Program-made: the position numbers and the translations under genes | Shown here: one piece after another, positions 21,674 through 32,794 of the stretch | Numbering within the stretch: the stretch's first letter is position 1 | How the letters are laid out: each line of letters opens with the position of its first letter | The notes under the pieces: generated by a model | What the model was told of the DNA's origin: nothing | Database searches by the model: none | Seen by the model: the letters and a program-made list of their open reading frames with translations, nothing else | NCBI RefSeq assembly: GCF_000149955.1 | Contig: NC_030990.1 | Location: forward strand, 4,701,482 to 4,765,481 | DNA: 64,000 nt | Direction of reading: 5' to 3' | DNA from: Fusarium oxysporum f. sp. lycopersici 4287 | Lineage: Eukaryota > Ascomycota > Sordariomycetes > Hypocreales > Nectriaceae

Positions 21674-23115
21674 TTAGACAAGCGACGAGCCCTTGATTTC
21701 CTCCTGTCGTATGTAGGCAACAAATTGAGAGGTGAACCGTTCAGCTGCTGTGTCAACGTATCTCGTCCATATCTCAGCAAGTCCGTATAAAATCCCCAGC
21801 CAAGCCGGTAGGCAGAATAGTAGCCACGTATTACCTGCGTATTCAAGCTTTGGAGACGCGCCTTCTGGTTGCTGAATCTGTAGATTGGGTGGTAGAGCAG
21901 TTCCATACATCATCCATGTGAGTAACCATCTTAGTAGCGTGCCATGGAGAAGGTACACCGCGAAGGATCGCTTCCCAAGCCATACCAAGACACGGTGGGA
22001 TAGAATGTCCGTATACCCAGGGAGTAGGGCTCCGCCAATTGTTAAAAGGCAGAACCCGAAGGAAGATGCAAATTTCGGAAATTCGGAGTCCTTGGGGACA
22101 ATTGCTGATAGGATCTGATCTTGCCAGCGCGACCAAGAAACCAGTTCAATGCGGCTTTCAGGGAACGATGCGATGAAGAGGCCGACTCCCACAGACAAGA
22201 AACCGAGAAAAGGGATGTACCGAGACTTGCTCCATGAGATGCGCTGAGACACTCGAGAGTTGTGTAAATCATTCATGAAGACACCCCACCAGAATTGCAT
22301 AAAATACGCTACAGATTTGTCAGCCATGTCCGCAGCAGCGCATTTGAAGAAGACTACTTACGTCTCCCGCAAGCCCAAAGGTAGGCCCATAGTAGTAACG
22401 ACGAACCCATTCTGAACTTTACCTGCACCTTTGCAGTCGCAGTGATGAACAGTAGCACGAAGATTCCGCCTTTGAAGAGTTCGAAGAGCGTGCCCTGGTG
22501 AACGTCGTACTTATTCCCAGCTCCGGTCCAGGTGTTGAAGATATTGATAAAAAGCCGTCTGACTGCTAAAGATATCGGTAACTTGTCTTGGACTGTTTGT
22601 GTCAGATAATAGCTATTGGTCATCTTTGCAGCCTGGAAGAGGCCCAGTTGTGTCGCAGTCCATGCCAAAGCTGTTGCGATGGCACTTGGATATAATAGTC
22701 GTGGAAGCCGCCGAAGCGCAGACTTGGAAACGCAACTCCAGCCTGCTTCATAATTGCCCCGTCGAAAGAGCGCCAACGGCTTCAACGCACATACATAGCC
22801 TGTGACGTAGATGAATATGATGACACCCAGTCGGCCTTGGATCATGATCCGAAGAAAAGGAAGTTGGAGTAGTCTTGGTCTCAATCCTTCGCCAGAGACT
22901 GGAGAGTAGAGATCAAGATCAAAGGCACGTGTAACATGGGCGATCCAAACCAGCGTTGACGCGATGCCACGGAGTCCCTAGATACCGGTTAGCTGGGTAG
23001 TCATAATATCACGCTCAGCAAACAAAGCTGCTTGATACGCTGTCTATAATTTTCTCGGCTTTATTAATTAACATACCTCAATCCACTGGATGTGTCCTTC
23101 TTGTCTGGAAGTCAT
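21674..23115 (-). CDS. Acyltransferase-3 family membrane protein (OafA/NodX-like)
   Basis: Three exons: 23077-23115, 22362-22977, 21674-22308; 429 aa. The short first exon ends QWIE and splices in phase to GLRGIASTLVWIAHVTRAF, the family signature near the N-terminus with its conserved histidine. Many hydrophobic helices follow, including VIIFIYVTGYVCAL and RSFAVYLLHGTLLRWLLTW. Acyltransferase-3 proteins transfer acetyl or longer acyl groups from the cytosolic side onto exported sugars or lipids; NodX and OafA are bacterial members. It is divergent from the CE4 gene (start-to-start 731 bp) and co-oriented with the GT2 gene, so acylation of the GT2 product is an attractive inference. No frame damage is seen. 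Confidence 0.82.
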
Positions 23116-23846
23116 ATTTACTTAATAATGCATATGAAATAAGGAGATACAGAATCCTACTACCGCCCTGTTACTGGTATAATGTTAGGTTATATGAGAA
23201 ATCAATTGTCTACAGACGACAGCCACCATTTAACGGGAAACGTCCCGATTCTCCTACTATCAGTCACTCGATGTAAGTTCTTTGGTGATGAGGCGGCTAC
23301 TTGGTCAATTTGCCCGAGAGGATATCCTAGTTGTCTCTACCAAATTCTCCACATGGGATTGCCGCTATGTTACCTTGGAAAAATATTGCCCGAGAGCCAA
23401 AGTTAAAGGTTTACCAAACGTCACTTCTTGTTACATTGCTACCAGGAACTGGGTTCATGCACGGACAAGCACACGTTTCTTACTCCACTACTTAGCGTTT
23501 GGTAGTCTGAACTCCGGGCGCTCGTACAGACATCAAGGCAATGATGTGACAAAGGTGACATCGGGACTACCGGACTGGTGTGATATTGAAAGCTTGTCTT
23601 CGAGCGGTGAAAGATGTTCTCTTACAGCAGGTACCGAAGCGTTGCCGTGAGCCGAGTGACGCTACCTCGGGTGGAATGCTCGGAAGATTGTATGCCACTT
23701 GCAAGGCGAAGATCTACAGCAGGTCTTGTGACTACAGATTTATACAGAGGTAGGTATGCTAGTACAATTCGTATCCTGAAATTTTGCTAGACTCTTTTCG
23801 CCTTTAGTTTTCTCATCTACTCACGTCACAAAAGCCAACTCAAGCC
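23116..23846. promoter_or_regulatory. Divergent promoter, acyltransferase and CE4 deacetylase
   Basis: A 731-bp spacer between two divergent starts. Only short frames are present. Co-regulation of the two genes from here is an inference. Confidence 0.4.
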
Positions 23847-24811
23847 ATGTCCAGCTTACAACCAGCTCATAAAGGGATCTTGATTCTATTCGGAATCGCC
23901 CTAGTTTTCTTCTAGTAAGGTGCTCAGACTCGTGAGTCTGGGAGTTTCTAATCTTTTCCAGCTTCCAGAAAAGCTCATACTATGGCTCATCCTTTACCTT
24001 GAACCAACGCACAAAGGTACACAGTAAGTCAAACTTAGCGCGTGTCGCAACAATGAAAGCCCTCGATTAATCTATGTAGGACGATGTGTTACACCACGAA
24101 CCATCGCCCTCACATATGATGATAATCCCAATGAGGGGATATACGACCTCCTGTCGCTCTTGAAGAGCTATAACGCAACAGCGACATTCTTTCCAAATGC
24201 TCCGCACCATTACAATACGTTGAAACTGGATAAATACATCCATGATGCACATGCAGCTGGGCATCAAATTGGAATCCATACGTCAGTTTCACTAAGACCT
24301 GTGCAGTTTGTTAGGCTAATGCTCCTCAGGTGGGACCATATCAACCTAGATAATGTTGGCCACAAAGAAGCTTTGGATAATATTGTAAGCTATTTATATC
24401 GTACCCTTATTCTTGGTTGCTAACAGCTCGCAGGAGAAGATGAATGCATGGTTGCATGATGTAATTGGGGTGCGATCCAGTTTCGTCAGGCCCCCCTATG
24501 GCGCATGTGAAATTGACTGCAGGATGGCCTTGACTGGTGGTGGGTATACCATTATACAGTGGAATATGGACACATTAGACTGGATCTTCGGAACAGACGA
24601 CAAGTTTGAGTCCAGCGTTGAGATTATCAAGCATTGGGTAGGCAATCAGCCTGAAATCGACAAGGACGACTATGCAGGACCTATAGTCTTGATGCATGGC
24701 CGATACCATCCAAGCGCCACAGTCGTAACACAATATCTATTAGATCTCTTTACCTCTAAGGGTTTCAAATTTGTGTCAATTTCGGAATGTCTGGGCTTTG
24801 ATAGAAATTAG
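23847..24811 (+). CDS. Membrane-anchored CE4 polysaccharide deacetylase (NodB-like)
   Basis: Five exons: 23847-23914, 23962-24023, 24080-24281, 24330-24384, 24434-24811; 254 aa. An N-terminal hydrophobic segment (GILILFGIALVFFYF) is followed by a polar stalk and no obvious cleavage site, suggesting a type II membrane protein. The NodB-homology motifs are complete: TIALTYDDNPN (metal and base aspartates), HTWDHINLDN (metal histidines), VRPPYGAC, DTLDWIF and PIVLMHG. CE4 enzymes remove N-acetyl groups from GlcNAc in chitin-type polymers or oligomers. The short single-domain form, without chitin-binding modules, and its neighbours (GT2, acyltransferase) suggest it acts on a glycan made at the same membrane. 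Confidence 0.88.
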
Positions 24812-25766
24812 ATTAATAGAATTGTCTCTCCTGGATGTTTGACATCACGGTGGGAACATATTATAATATCTAGTGATCTGCCAACTAACTTATATTCCAT
24901 TCAAGAGCCATCATGGCAGTACGTTCATTCCGTCTGCTTCCCATGGGATGCCACAAGAAGGGGGCAAGTCTTCGGACTGGATCTTCGGCAAGTTCTAGGC
25001 AGGACTCCAGCCGCAGCATGCACGCGCTGGACCATGGTACAACGTAGAGTCAAATAAGTTTCCACCTATCTCCTAAGAGATCATAAGACGCCAATCCATA
25101 ACCCGCCCCACCCTAACCCTGTCATTACGCAAGTACAAGCAGGGTACAAATACCTTTAATTTTCAACCTTTTATAGTCAAACTGCTATATAATTAATAAA
25201 TACATCCCTAGATCCTTGTTAAAGATATAATAATATTATAACCTTTGCAGTAATATTATATTTACCTTATAATTTTCTTACTGCCTAATTAAAAGTTTTT
25301 AACTTAGTCTTTTAGAATTAATTAAAAGATGATTAAAATATTAAATACTAATCTTTTAATATAAATGCATTATTATATACTTTTATTTATCTTTTATAGA
25401 CTTATTTATTATTATTAATTTTTATATATTTTAATTATTGTTTTCTACTCGACTCTTAAATTTAATAAAGATGTTCACCATCCCTCCAACCCTATCCCTA
25501 CTTGCATTACAGATAAACTCGCCATCTAAGCTTTCTCTGAGAGTCCAAAATGACATAGGTGTCGACAATTTGGTCCAATACTCGAGGGACAGTTGCCCAA
25601 ACACCTCAGAATTGTGTGACTCATCAATCAGAAGTAGGATTATGGCAGACGGTCTCCAAGCTCTGCAAACAACATGTACATGACCTGGACCTCGCGAAAC
25701 TACCGGCACATCACTTGTCAGCGCGGCTCCGTGATTCGTCGTCTAGTAGCCAAGGGATAAACGAGA
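24812..25766. other. Intergenic with AT-rich tract
   Basis: No convincing gene. About 25140-25445 is extremely AT-rich, while flanks are normal. Short frames at 25431-25804 are open on both strands but show no family motif. Confidence 0.45.
25140..25445. other. AT-rich tract
   Basis: Very high A+T with repeated TATTAT/AATAAT runs. It looks like decayed repeat DNA or a low-complexity spacer; no transposon termini are visible. Confidence 0.5.
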
Positions 25767-27441
25767 TTAATGAATTAGAAGTCTTACCGTATCAGGATCT
25801 GTGAATACCCCAATTTGATCAGCATGATCAATAGTCGCGTTGGCCCCTAAATTCCAATAAATTCCCTTAAGATTAGCAGGAGCAGCTGCGGCGAGCGGGG
25901 CCGTAAAACTTCCATGATTCACGGGTCCGGTACTCGGGCCATCCATCGATCTGGTATTAACAATGCCATCGTTGTGCTGGAACTCCTGTAATGCAATACC
26001 TGGCAACGTGGTGCCTCGCCCTCCCATGGCGTAGGCAGGGTACATTATAAGTGGGAGCATGTCTTGCCGGGGTATTTGTGAGCCGGGTCGGGGAATTTGA
26101 GAGAAGTACTGCATAATCTGGAGGTGGCGGTTTGCCACGTCGGTGATCCATGTCAATGCCGCATAAAGTGACGGAAGGACTCCGAGCCGAGTTCCAAGTG
26201 GTTGAAACGGAGCTGCAACACGTCCCCATACCCCTAGCGGATTCCAGACTTGATTTAATGGAAATAATGCCAGGAAACCATTGATATCTTGAGTTGTAAG
26301 AGTATCCTTCGGGAATGGGCGAGTTGCACAGAAAGACATAGTGAAGTAATAGATATTGGGTGAAGGAGTGGGGGCGAATGCGTTAAGGTTGCTTACTCCT
26401 GGAATACTGTTATCGTAGAGTCCATTATGTAGCCCAGTCCACCATGCGGTAATGTCGGGGGCGATCCGCGCACGCATTTGGCTGTAGGTCTCTCCTGGGT
26501 TACGGAAAAACCCCCAGTGATCAAGGTGGAGGTCGTAAATCCTATCTTGCCTCGGTTCGTATGAGCACGATGTAATGAAATCTATAAGTGGATCTAAGCC
26601 ACGAGGGGGAAGAATATCCTGCTAAGGGCTTAGTTGCTATCTAGCATCGATAATATCCTAACCGGATAACTTACATTCACGACGTCTGTCACAGTTGTGC
26701 CTTTATGGGGTGTACCTAGAGTGACCACGGATTTGACCCAGCTCCGACGGTCAACGCCCAGAAATTGTGGAAAGTTGGGACCTTTCGCTCCAGATAATAG
26801 CTCGATCAGATATCTGATAGTTGTGCCACCCTGCGAATGACAGATAAAGTTGACCCTATTTGTAGCACTCCATTGCCAGCCGGCTGGAAGTGGGCCGTAA
26901 ACCACTGATCGGGGGGTTTGAGCGTCCCTAAGCAACAGCGGATACGGGGATGGATGCCCAAGTCCGAAATCTACTGGAACAAAAGCCCCAGGTGCCCCGG
27001 GTGGCGTCCCGGGTAGGGCAAATCCACTATTCAAGTTAGCCTCAAGATTTCCGCGGCAGTATAGAGGTATATTACCCTGGACTAGTGAGCTGAGCGAAGA
27101 TCTCACAAGCCCGTTCTCTGTTGGTAGAGATCGGTCCAATTCGAACCACAATGACGACGTAGCCCAGTTGAGACAAAATCAACGGGAGATTCTCGAATCC
27201 GCCGAAATAATTCACCGTTCCTAGGAGGGGCCGTCCCCATCCACTGAATCCAGGAACTTATAAAACATTGCGTTAGTCATACTATATCTCCTTTGAATAT
27301 TGTTGGATGGATATTACCTAAAACTATTGGGCAGTCCCTTTTGAGCGGTCCTGGTAACATGGACCGAATATTAATAACTTCATTCTGCAATTTGAGGATA
27401 CCCTCATTTTCAGGGTCAACAGTATGCATTGTCGGATCCAT
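25767..27441 (-). CDS. Lipase resembling bacterial family I.5 (Geobacillus type)
   Basis: Four exons join in phase: 27319 or 27318 to 27441, 27076-27256, 26675-27026, 25767-26618; about 502 aa. It follows the bacterial thermoalkalophilic lipase layout: oxyanion loop CPIVLVPGFSGWG, then RIGPISTNRERACEIFAQL, nucleophile elbow NFICHSQGGTTIRYL, TLGTPHKGTTVTD, DLHLDHWGFFRNPGE, GLYDNSIPGVSNLN, NDGIVNTRSMDGP and the catalytic-histidine region NATIDHADQIGVF. No signal peptide is seen at the chosen ATG. The last few residues are uncertain because a possible GTAAGA donor lies near 25790. Such lipases are mostly known from Firmicutes, so old horizontal transfer followed by intron gain is one explanation. 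The next gene (LGFP repeats) also belongs to a mainly bacterial family. Confidence 0.82.
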
Positions 27442-28059
27442 CTTGATAAGAGTAATGGCTCGGTGTCTCTTTAGGCGGTGATGCGCTTAGTAGATTGTGT
27501 TCTCCTTGGCTTGAGGGTTCCTTTGCCTATAATGCCTCTATTAACTGAAGTTGGGTTCTTTATAAATGCAGCATGTGGCTAGAGGTTAGCGCACTTCCAT
27601 GTGGCCCTGTCCTGCTAAGTCGTGGACAGCTGGCCTAATTATATGCCTGAAAAAAGGCCACTATGTGCCCTTAATAGAGGAAAGTATCCCGAACGCCAAT
27701 AAGATAATAAATGTCCTCAACGTGGGTTTGAATGATAGAAGCTTGATTCGAAAATTCGTCATTGTGGCTTGCAATACGAAACAATGAAACTGTCCGTATC
27801 CTTGAACTGCTCGGCAAACTCCGCCGACTTATCTATGCAAGCATTGATTAGACGTCAGCCACTACAACGTTGTGCTTACACATCTGCAGAGTTGGCGCTA
27901 GTCGAGCTTGGATTTGGCCTCTTGATCTCAACACGAAGAATGGGATATAAGGATTGGCAATTGGAAAAATAATAGTAGGAGATGATTTGAAGAACGTGGC
28001 CATTAGTCAGAGGATGCACAACGCAGCCGACGAGGATTGGGCTATTCTCTCCTTAGACA
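27442..28059. other. Intergenic, upstream of lipase
   Basis: Short frames only, none recognisable. It holds the lipase promoter and the 3' side of the LGFP pseudogene. Confidence 0.4.
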
Positions 28060-29603
28060 TTAATTAAATCTAAAGTGGTTTGCGTTAAATGGGCGCAAGT
28101 TATCGGATATTGAATCTAAGGACGGTAAGTGCCGTGATATATTCCTCTTAATTAAGATAGGCCTAAATATACCTGCATAATATAAGTTGTCACCACAGCC
28201 TCCCGGGCTTTCACTCCCTGGAGTGGTATCTACCATTTTAAACTTGCCATCTAGGCCTATTAACTCCTTCAAGTCAGTCCCTGCAATCGTGTTGGTCGCC
28301 GAAGCAACTAACCCGTCGCGATGCGTGATAAGAATGTCAATCAGCTCCTATCACATACCCAGTAAGACTACCTAGTAGCCCACCAATGACGTTGCCCACC
28401 ACCGGGGCAGGAGTGCCGAGTAAACGACCAAGCCATGTTCCAACCGCAGCTATCGCACCAGCTAACCCAGCTTTCTCAGCTATCTCCGCCTCGATCGCCT
28501 GCCCTGCTTTCTCGCCCGCAATTTGCGCCCCTTTTGTAGCAAGATCCCATCCCATCGATTCGACTTTGCTCTTGACACCTGAATCTCCACTATTCATAAT
28601 CATATATACAAACAGAGCGATCTCCTCGTCTGCCAACGGGATATTCTCAAGTACAATGTTAAGATACGTGAAGCCGACTCCGTGATCACCTAGTTCTTTA
28701 GTCACTATCACAGGATCTCAACCAAATATGCTAATCGAGGCTATAACAAAGGATGTGTCTGAGACTCAAGAGCGAGTGCTCATACATTGAATCTGGTCTA
28801 TAGAAAAGTTGTAGGCCGAATTCATGCTAACAGAGATAGACTCAGGGGTACTTCGCCAGAAAATCTTACCGTTTTAGAATTTAAAAAACGCCCCTAATGC
28901 GGTATTAATAGGTTGCTCGTCGTAAACCGGAAAGCCAAGGGAACCCAGCGGCCCTCCCAATGAATTGTACTTATCGTTTATAGGAGTACTTAGAGCAAAA
29001 GCTCCCAAGTTTGGTAGCCAGTACATAGCTCCATGTTGGAAAGATTGCCAGCTGCCGGGCCCAACTCCCTGTTCTGGACTTGTTAAGCATCCCAGCCAAC
29101 TTAGCTCGGCGTCCATTTGATGCTATTTATTTCTGATGTCGCCATAAACCTCCTATGCTTTGGTTTCTATTGTCCAGTAGATTGCTCCGATCCGTAAGTT
29201 GTTAAAGCGCCCCCTCCCGTCTCTGGTTGTGGTTTCGTCAGTTAGAGGACAACCAAGGAGTCCGGTACATCCGCCGATTTGGTTGAAGCGGATGCGGATA
29301 TCACCATGCACTTCAAATGCTTCATTTGAAAGCGCAACTGCCCAGAGTGTTGCATTGTCGTATTCTTTATGGAAACAATCCTTGTTTGCAAGATTTTCAG
29401 AAACCCTCTGGCCATGTTTGCCACCGAGCCAGGGTAGCCTTTGGACTGCGGAATCGAATGCTCGATCTGCGGTGTGTTGCAAAGCCAGCTGTCGACGGAC
29501 TTCCACAAGTTCTCGTCCAGATGGTAAACTATTATTTAAGACGGACATTATGGGGGAGGACGAAGCTGAAAACACCGTGAAGAAACATGAGTTTTCGCGC
29601 CAT
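28060..29603 (-). pseudogene. LGFP-repeat protein gene, several stop codons
   Basis: One frame runs from about 29575 to 28337 and reads as a single protein broken by stops at 29153-29155 (TAG), 29123-29125 (TAG), 28874-28876 (TAA) and 28718-28720 (TGA). LGFP-type repeats are clear: LLGCPLTDET, GRFNNLRIGAIYW, EVYGDIRNK, LSWLGCLTSPE, FQHGAMYWLPNLGAF and LGSLGFPVYDEQ. Repeat context suggests the TAA replaced the Q of F-Q-NG. A possible signal peptide (ATG at 29603, LMFLHGVFSF) is one frame off. A glycine-zipper segment near 28400-28470 is followed by another frame change near 28350. Every stop can arise from Gln, Trp or Arg codons by one transition. LGFP repeats are common in actinobacterial wall-associated proteins. 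Confidence 0.75.
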
Positions 29604-31057
29604 GAGGCGGGGGTTGCAGTTTATAGAAAATGGAGGACCTAAAGGAGCTGAAGCAGCTGGGTGCTGCCAAGTCAGCGAATCTTGGTTAGATACTCTTTGC
29701 AGTTCCAACGCTAGCTTGGGCGTCTGCGCCACATACGCTCTGTTAACTTAACTACATACAGGCGAGTGAGTCTAGGTGCCGCACGGGCACTTCCGATAGG
29801 TGCAGCCAGAACACCCTCGTGTTGGCTTCTAGCATATCGAAAAGCAGCAATTGTCCCATGGTGTGGAAGGCAGATATAGTAATTTGAGTTCAGCCGAAAA
29901 AGCCAAATACCGTTGGACAATGTGATATGAGCTGGAATTCCACGTAGAATCAAGAGGCTTGCTTAGTTTGGTTCATGTGGCATCAGTACAGAAGATTTTA
30001 TTCGTCAGATAGTCAGGTGGCTGCATGTTGATACCTTGCCATCACGAACACGATTCATCTGAGAGCGTAAAAATAGTAAACATTGCACTTTAATCCTCCA
30101 TCTGACTGTCTGTGATCAGACCGTTAATTATATTGCTACCACACAATGGCCTTACCTCAAGCGGTGCGTCAGAATTAACTCACCGTGTGAGGCAGTCATT
30201 GTGCTAGAACTGAAAAGCTGTAGTCGAACTGAGTGAGATCTAAATCAACACTAAAAACCACTTGAAGTGGTAGTCCTCCCAGACACTGCTGGATCTCTAT
30301 GGCAAATAGATTCATTCCGTCGGCAAACGGAGCGAGCTTGAAGCAGACTCTTGCTGTGGATACTAAAGTGGAAAGTGTTGAATCCATGGATGGTCAAGCC
30401 GGCTCCGCCAATTTATCATGGAATAACGTGAGGGAAGCAAGACGTTGACGTGGTGCATTGATATCGTTGGAAAAGTTTGAGTATCGATTACGTATTTCTT
30501 CCAAATTCAAACCCCAGTGCTTCAATCGCTGACGATCACGGTTATTCTAGTGACGATGAGCAGAAGGGTTCAAGTGTGAGACAAACACCTGGGTCCACAG
30601 ATGTCTGCAGTCTATGGTAATCTTATGCATGAAAGATTGATCCATTCACCCATCGAATCAATGAGTAATTGCTTCCCTTACTCTGGGCAGCTTTGGCTGT
30701 AATGACTGTGTACATGGGACACTTAACATTTCCCATCTATAACAATGTTCCTAAGTAGCAATACGAGCAGAGGCAGAGGGTTCGGATTCCCCTTTGGCCC
30801 ATTGGGTCTGGAATCATTACGTTCTCTATGTAAGCACCTTCATCTTGGTATAACATGCCTTCATGCACATATGTCACACCAGTCAAACTCATTTGCAGAA
30901 AGAAATATGTACTTGGCATTGTGATGTAGCTCGGCTACTGAATCACTAGACCTTAAAACACCCTGTTCAAACAACCACCTCTCAACTTGGGACATTATCG
31001 TGAAATTGGACGCTAGGACTTGTCCCTATTGGCTCTGCAGTCATGCTAATGGGTAAC
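29604..31057. other. Intergenic, no gene recognised
   Basis: About 1.45 kb with only small frames (60-80 codons) lacking motifs, for example 30196-30387 and 30737-30919 on the minus strand. Confidence 0.45.
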
Positions 31058-31881
31058 TTAACAGAAGTTCTGTCCGTTGCCGTTGAAGGTTCCAGACTGG
31101 TAAGCACCACCAGCGTTACCAAGGCAGTCAGCTATGAATCGTTAGCAACTCTTCTCGTATCGTCTGGCCTTCTTTTTCCAAACTTACCAACAGTGACGAG
31201 CTTGAGGTTGTTCTGCTTGGCCCAGTTGATCAACGCAGGAGTGAGAGTCTGCACCGTGCTGGCGTAGGTCTCGTGCATGAGGGGAATGTGACCGTTTCCA
31301 CCAGCACCAGCCTGCTGGAACTTCTGCAGGCTCTGCTGTGCCGATTGACCATTCCAGTCACCCGAGTCGACATCGTCGGTGATGACCTTGTATCCGAGCT
31401 GCTGCATGGTGGGCAGCACGTTACCGCCGGTGGCGAGGTAGGGAGGTCGCATGTAGGCGGGCTTCTTGCCAATGATATTGACCAAGGCCTGCTCCACCTT
31501 CTGCATCTCCTGCTTCAGCTGGTCGGTGCTGAGACTTCCGAAGTTCTGGGGGTGAGTCCAGGTGTGACTGGCGATCTGGTGGCCAGAGTTGTAGGCCTTC
31601 TTGATGGCAGCCTGTTGGTTGTAGATGCAGCCGTAGAGCGTGCCGGTCAGGAAGAGGGTGGCCTTGGCACCAGCGTTGTTGAGGATGTCGACGAGCTGGC
31701 TGGTGTACTGTCCAGGGCCGTCATCGTAGGCGAGAGCAAGGACACCGGGTCTGTTGCATTGGCGGATGACAACACCAGCTGCCTGGCGGTTGAAGAGCTC
31801 AACGGGGTCCTCAATAGCAGCGCTGGCAACGGTGCCAACGAGGAGGAAAGTGCTAACAGCTGCCTTGAGGAATGACTTCAT
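31058..31881 (-). CDS. Secreted CE4 chitin deacetylase
   Basis: Exon 1 is 31188-31881 and exon 2 is 31058-31131; 255 aa. A signal peptide (KAAVSTFLLVGTVASAA) is followed by a short propeptide ending in NRQ. The NodB domain is complete: VLALAYDDGPGQYT, the metal-binding HTWTHPQ, YMRPPYLATGG, DDVDSGDWN and IPLMHETY. The last exon gives a Cys-containing tail (DCLGNAGGAY ... QNFC). This is the usual form of secreted fungal chitin deacetylases, which convert chitin to chitosan and can hide the wall from chitinases and plant receptors. Codon use is strongly biased, suggesting high expression. A TATA box lies about 90 bases upstream. It is distinct from the membrane-anchored CE4 at 23847. Confidence 0.93.
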
Positions 31882-32794
31882 TGTGGGTGAATATGTACGA
31901 AAAGATATATACAAAGTGAAGAAAGAGAAGTGATTGACAAGGCAATATTAATTGTTGGTGCCAAGGAGTGTTTATATAGGGATGATGAACGAGGTATTGT
32001 TTCAGGAAACATATTCTCCATTTGAGCCGGCCCGAAACTATTCCTCTTAAGATCACAGGATTGCATAGATCAATCAGGCCTTGGACCCCAGTGGGAAGAT
32101 GTCCTGAAACGCTGCTATGTGTTTTCAGGCTAAATTCGCGACCCCCTGTGCCCCTAGTAATTAAACCACAAACGGACGGAATAACCCATGATTCGACGGG
32201 TGATTTCAGAGGGTCAACGATACAGGGCAGCTGATAACAGCCGGGACCTGATCTGGAACTTCGGCATCAGTGCCACGTGGTTCGACAATGCGGAGACTCA
32301 GTATGACATGTTGCCATTCTGAGGTTCAGCTTTGACTTTATTTGACGATCCGGGCATTGTTCCTCCGGCATTGCAGTGCAAGCGGTTAAACTGGGACCGG
32401 TTTCATCCTTCAGAAATGGTTACTCGCTCATGCCGTGGCTCCACAGAGAGATCCACAAGTCGATATCACTAATAAACGGTCAGCTTCCAAGTAAATTGTC
32501 AATTAATTCGGCATTGAACCTGACAAGCCTCCTTCATTTTACGTATTTTACCCGGTGGCAAAATGCAAACTAAGCACAGATATTGAACCCCAGATCTAAT
32601 ATAACCCATTCCCCTCATTCTTCTCAGCACCCAACCCTCTTCTGTACCGATATTGCAACCTCATCAACTTAGCCACGCCATTTATGCCGGGTCGGAAGGA
32701 TAATCGATCGTGAAGTTGCCGAAGAACCATGCGCATTTCTCGGAATGTCGATACCCGCACGGCTATTCCCAAGCTCTGTTCTGTCGTGACCTCA
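31882..32794. other. Intergenic, promoter of chitin deacetylase
   Basis: No gene recognised; holds the TATA box listed next and the 3' region of the lactate-dehydrogenase-like gene. Confidence 0.45.
31971..31978 (-). promoter_or_regulatory. TATA box of chitin deacetylase
   Basis: The minus strand reads CCTATATAAACACT here, with TATATAAA about 90-97 bases before the ATG at 31881. It is the clearest core promoter in the window and agrees with the strong codon bias of the gene. Confidence 0.55.

Noticed and set aside
26630..27151. Apparent frameshift in the lipase near 27080
   Set aside because: A 49-nt intron (27027-27075, GTAATA donor, GCTAAC branch) joins exons in frame, so the gene is intact.
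31273..31875. 200-codon plus-strand frame opposite the chitin deacetylase
   Set aside because: It is the antisense shadow of a strongly codon-biased gene.
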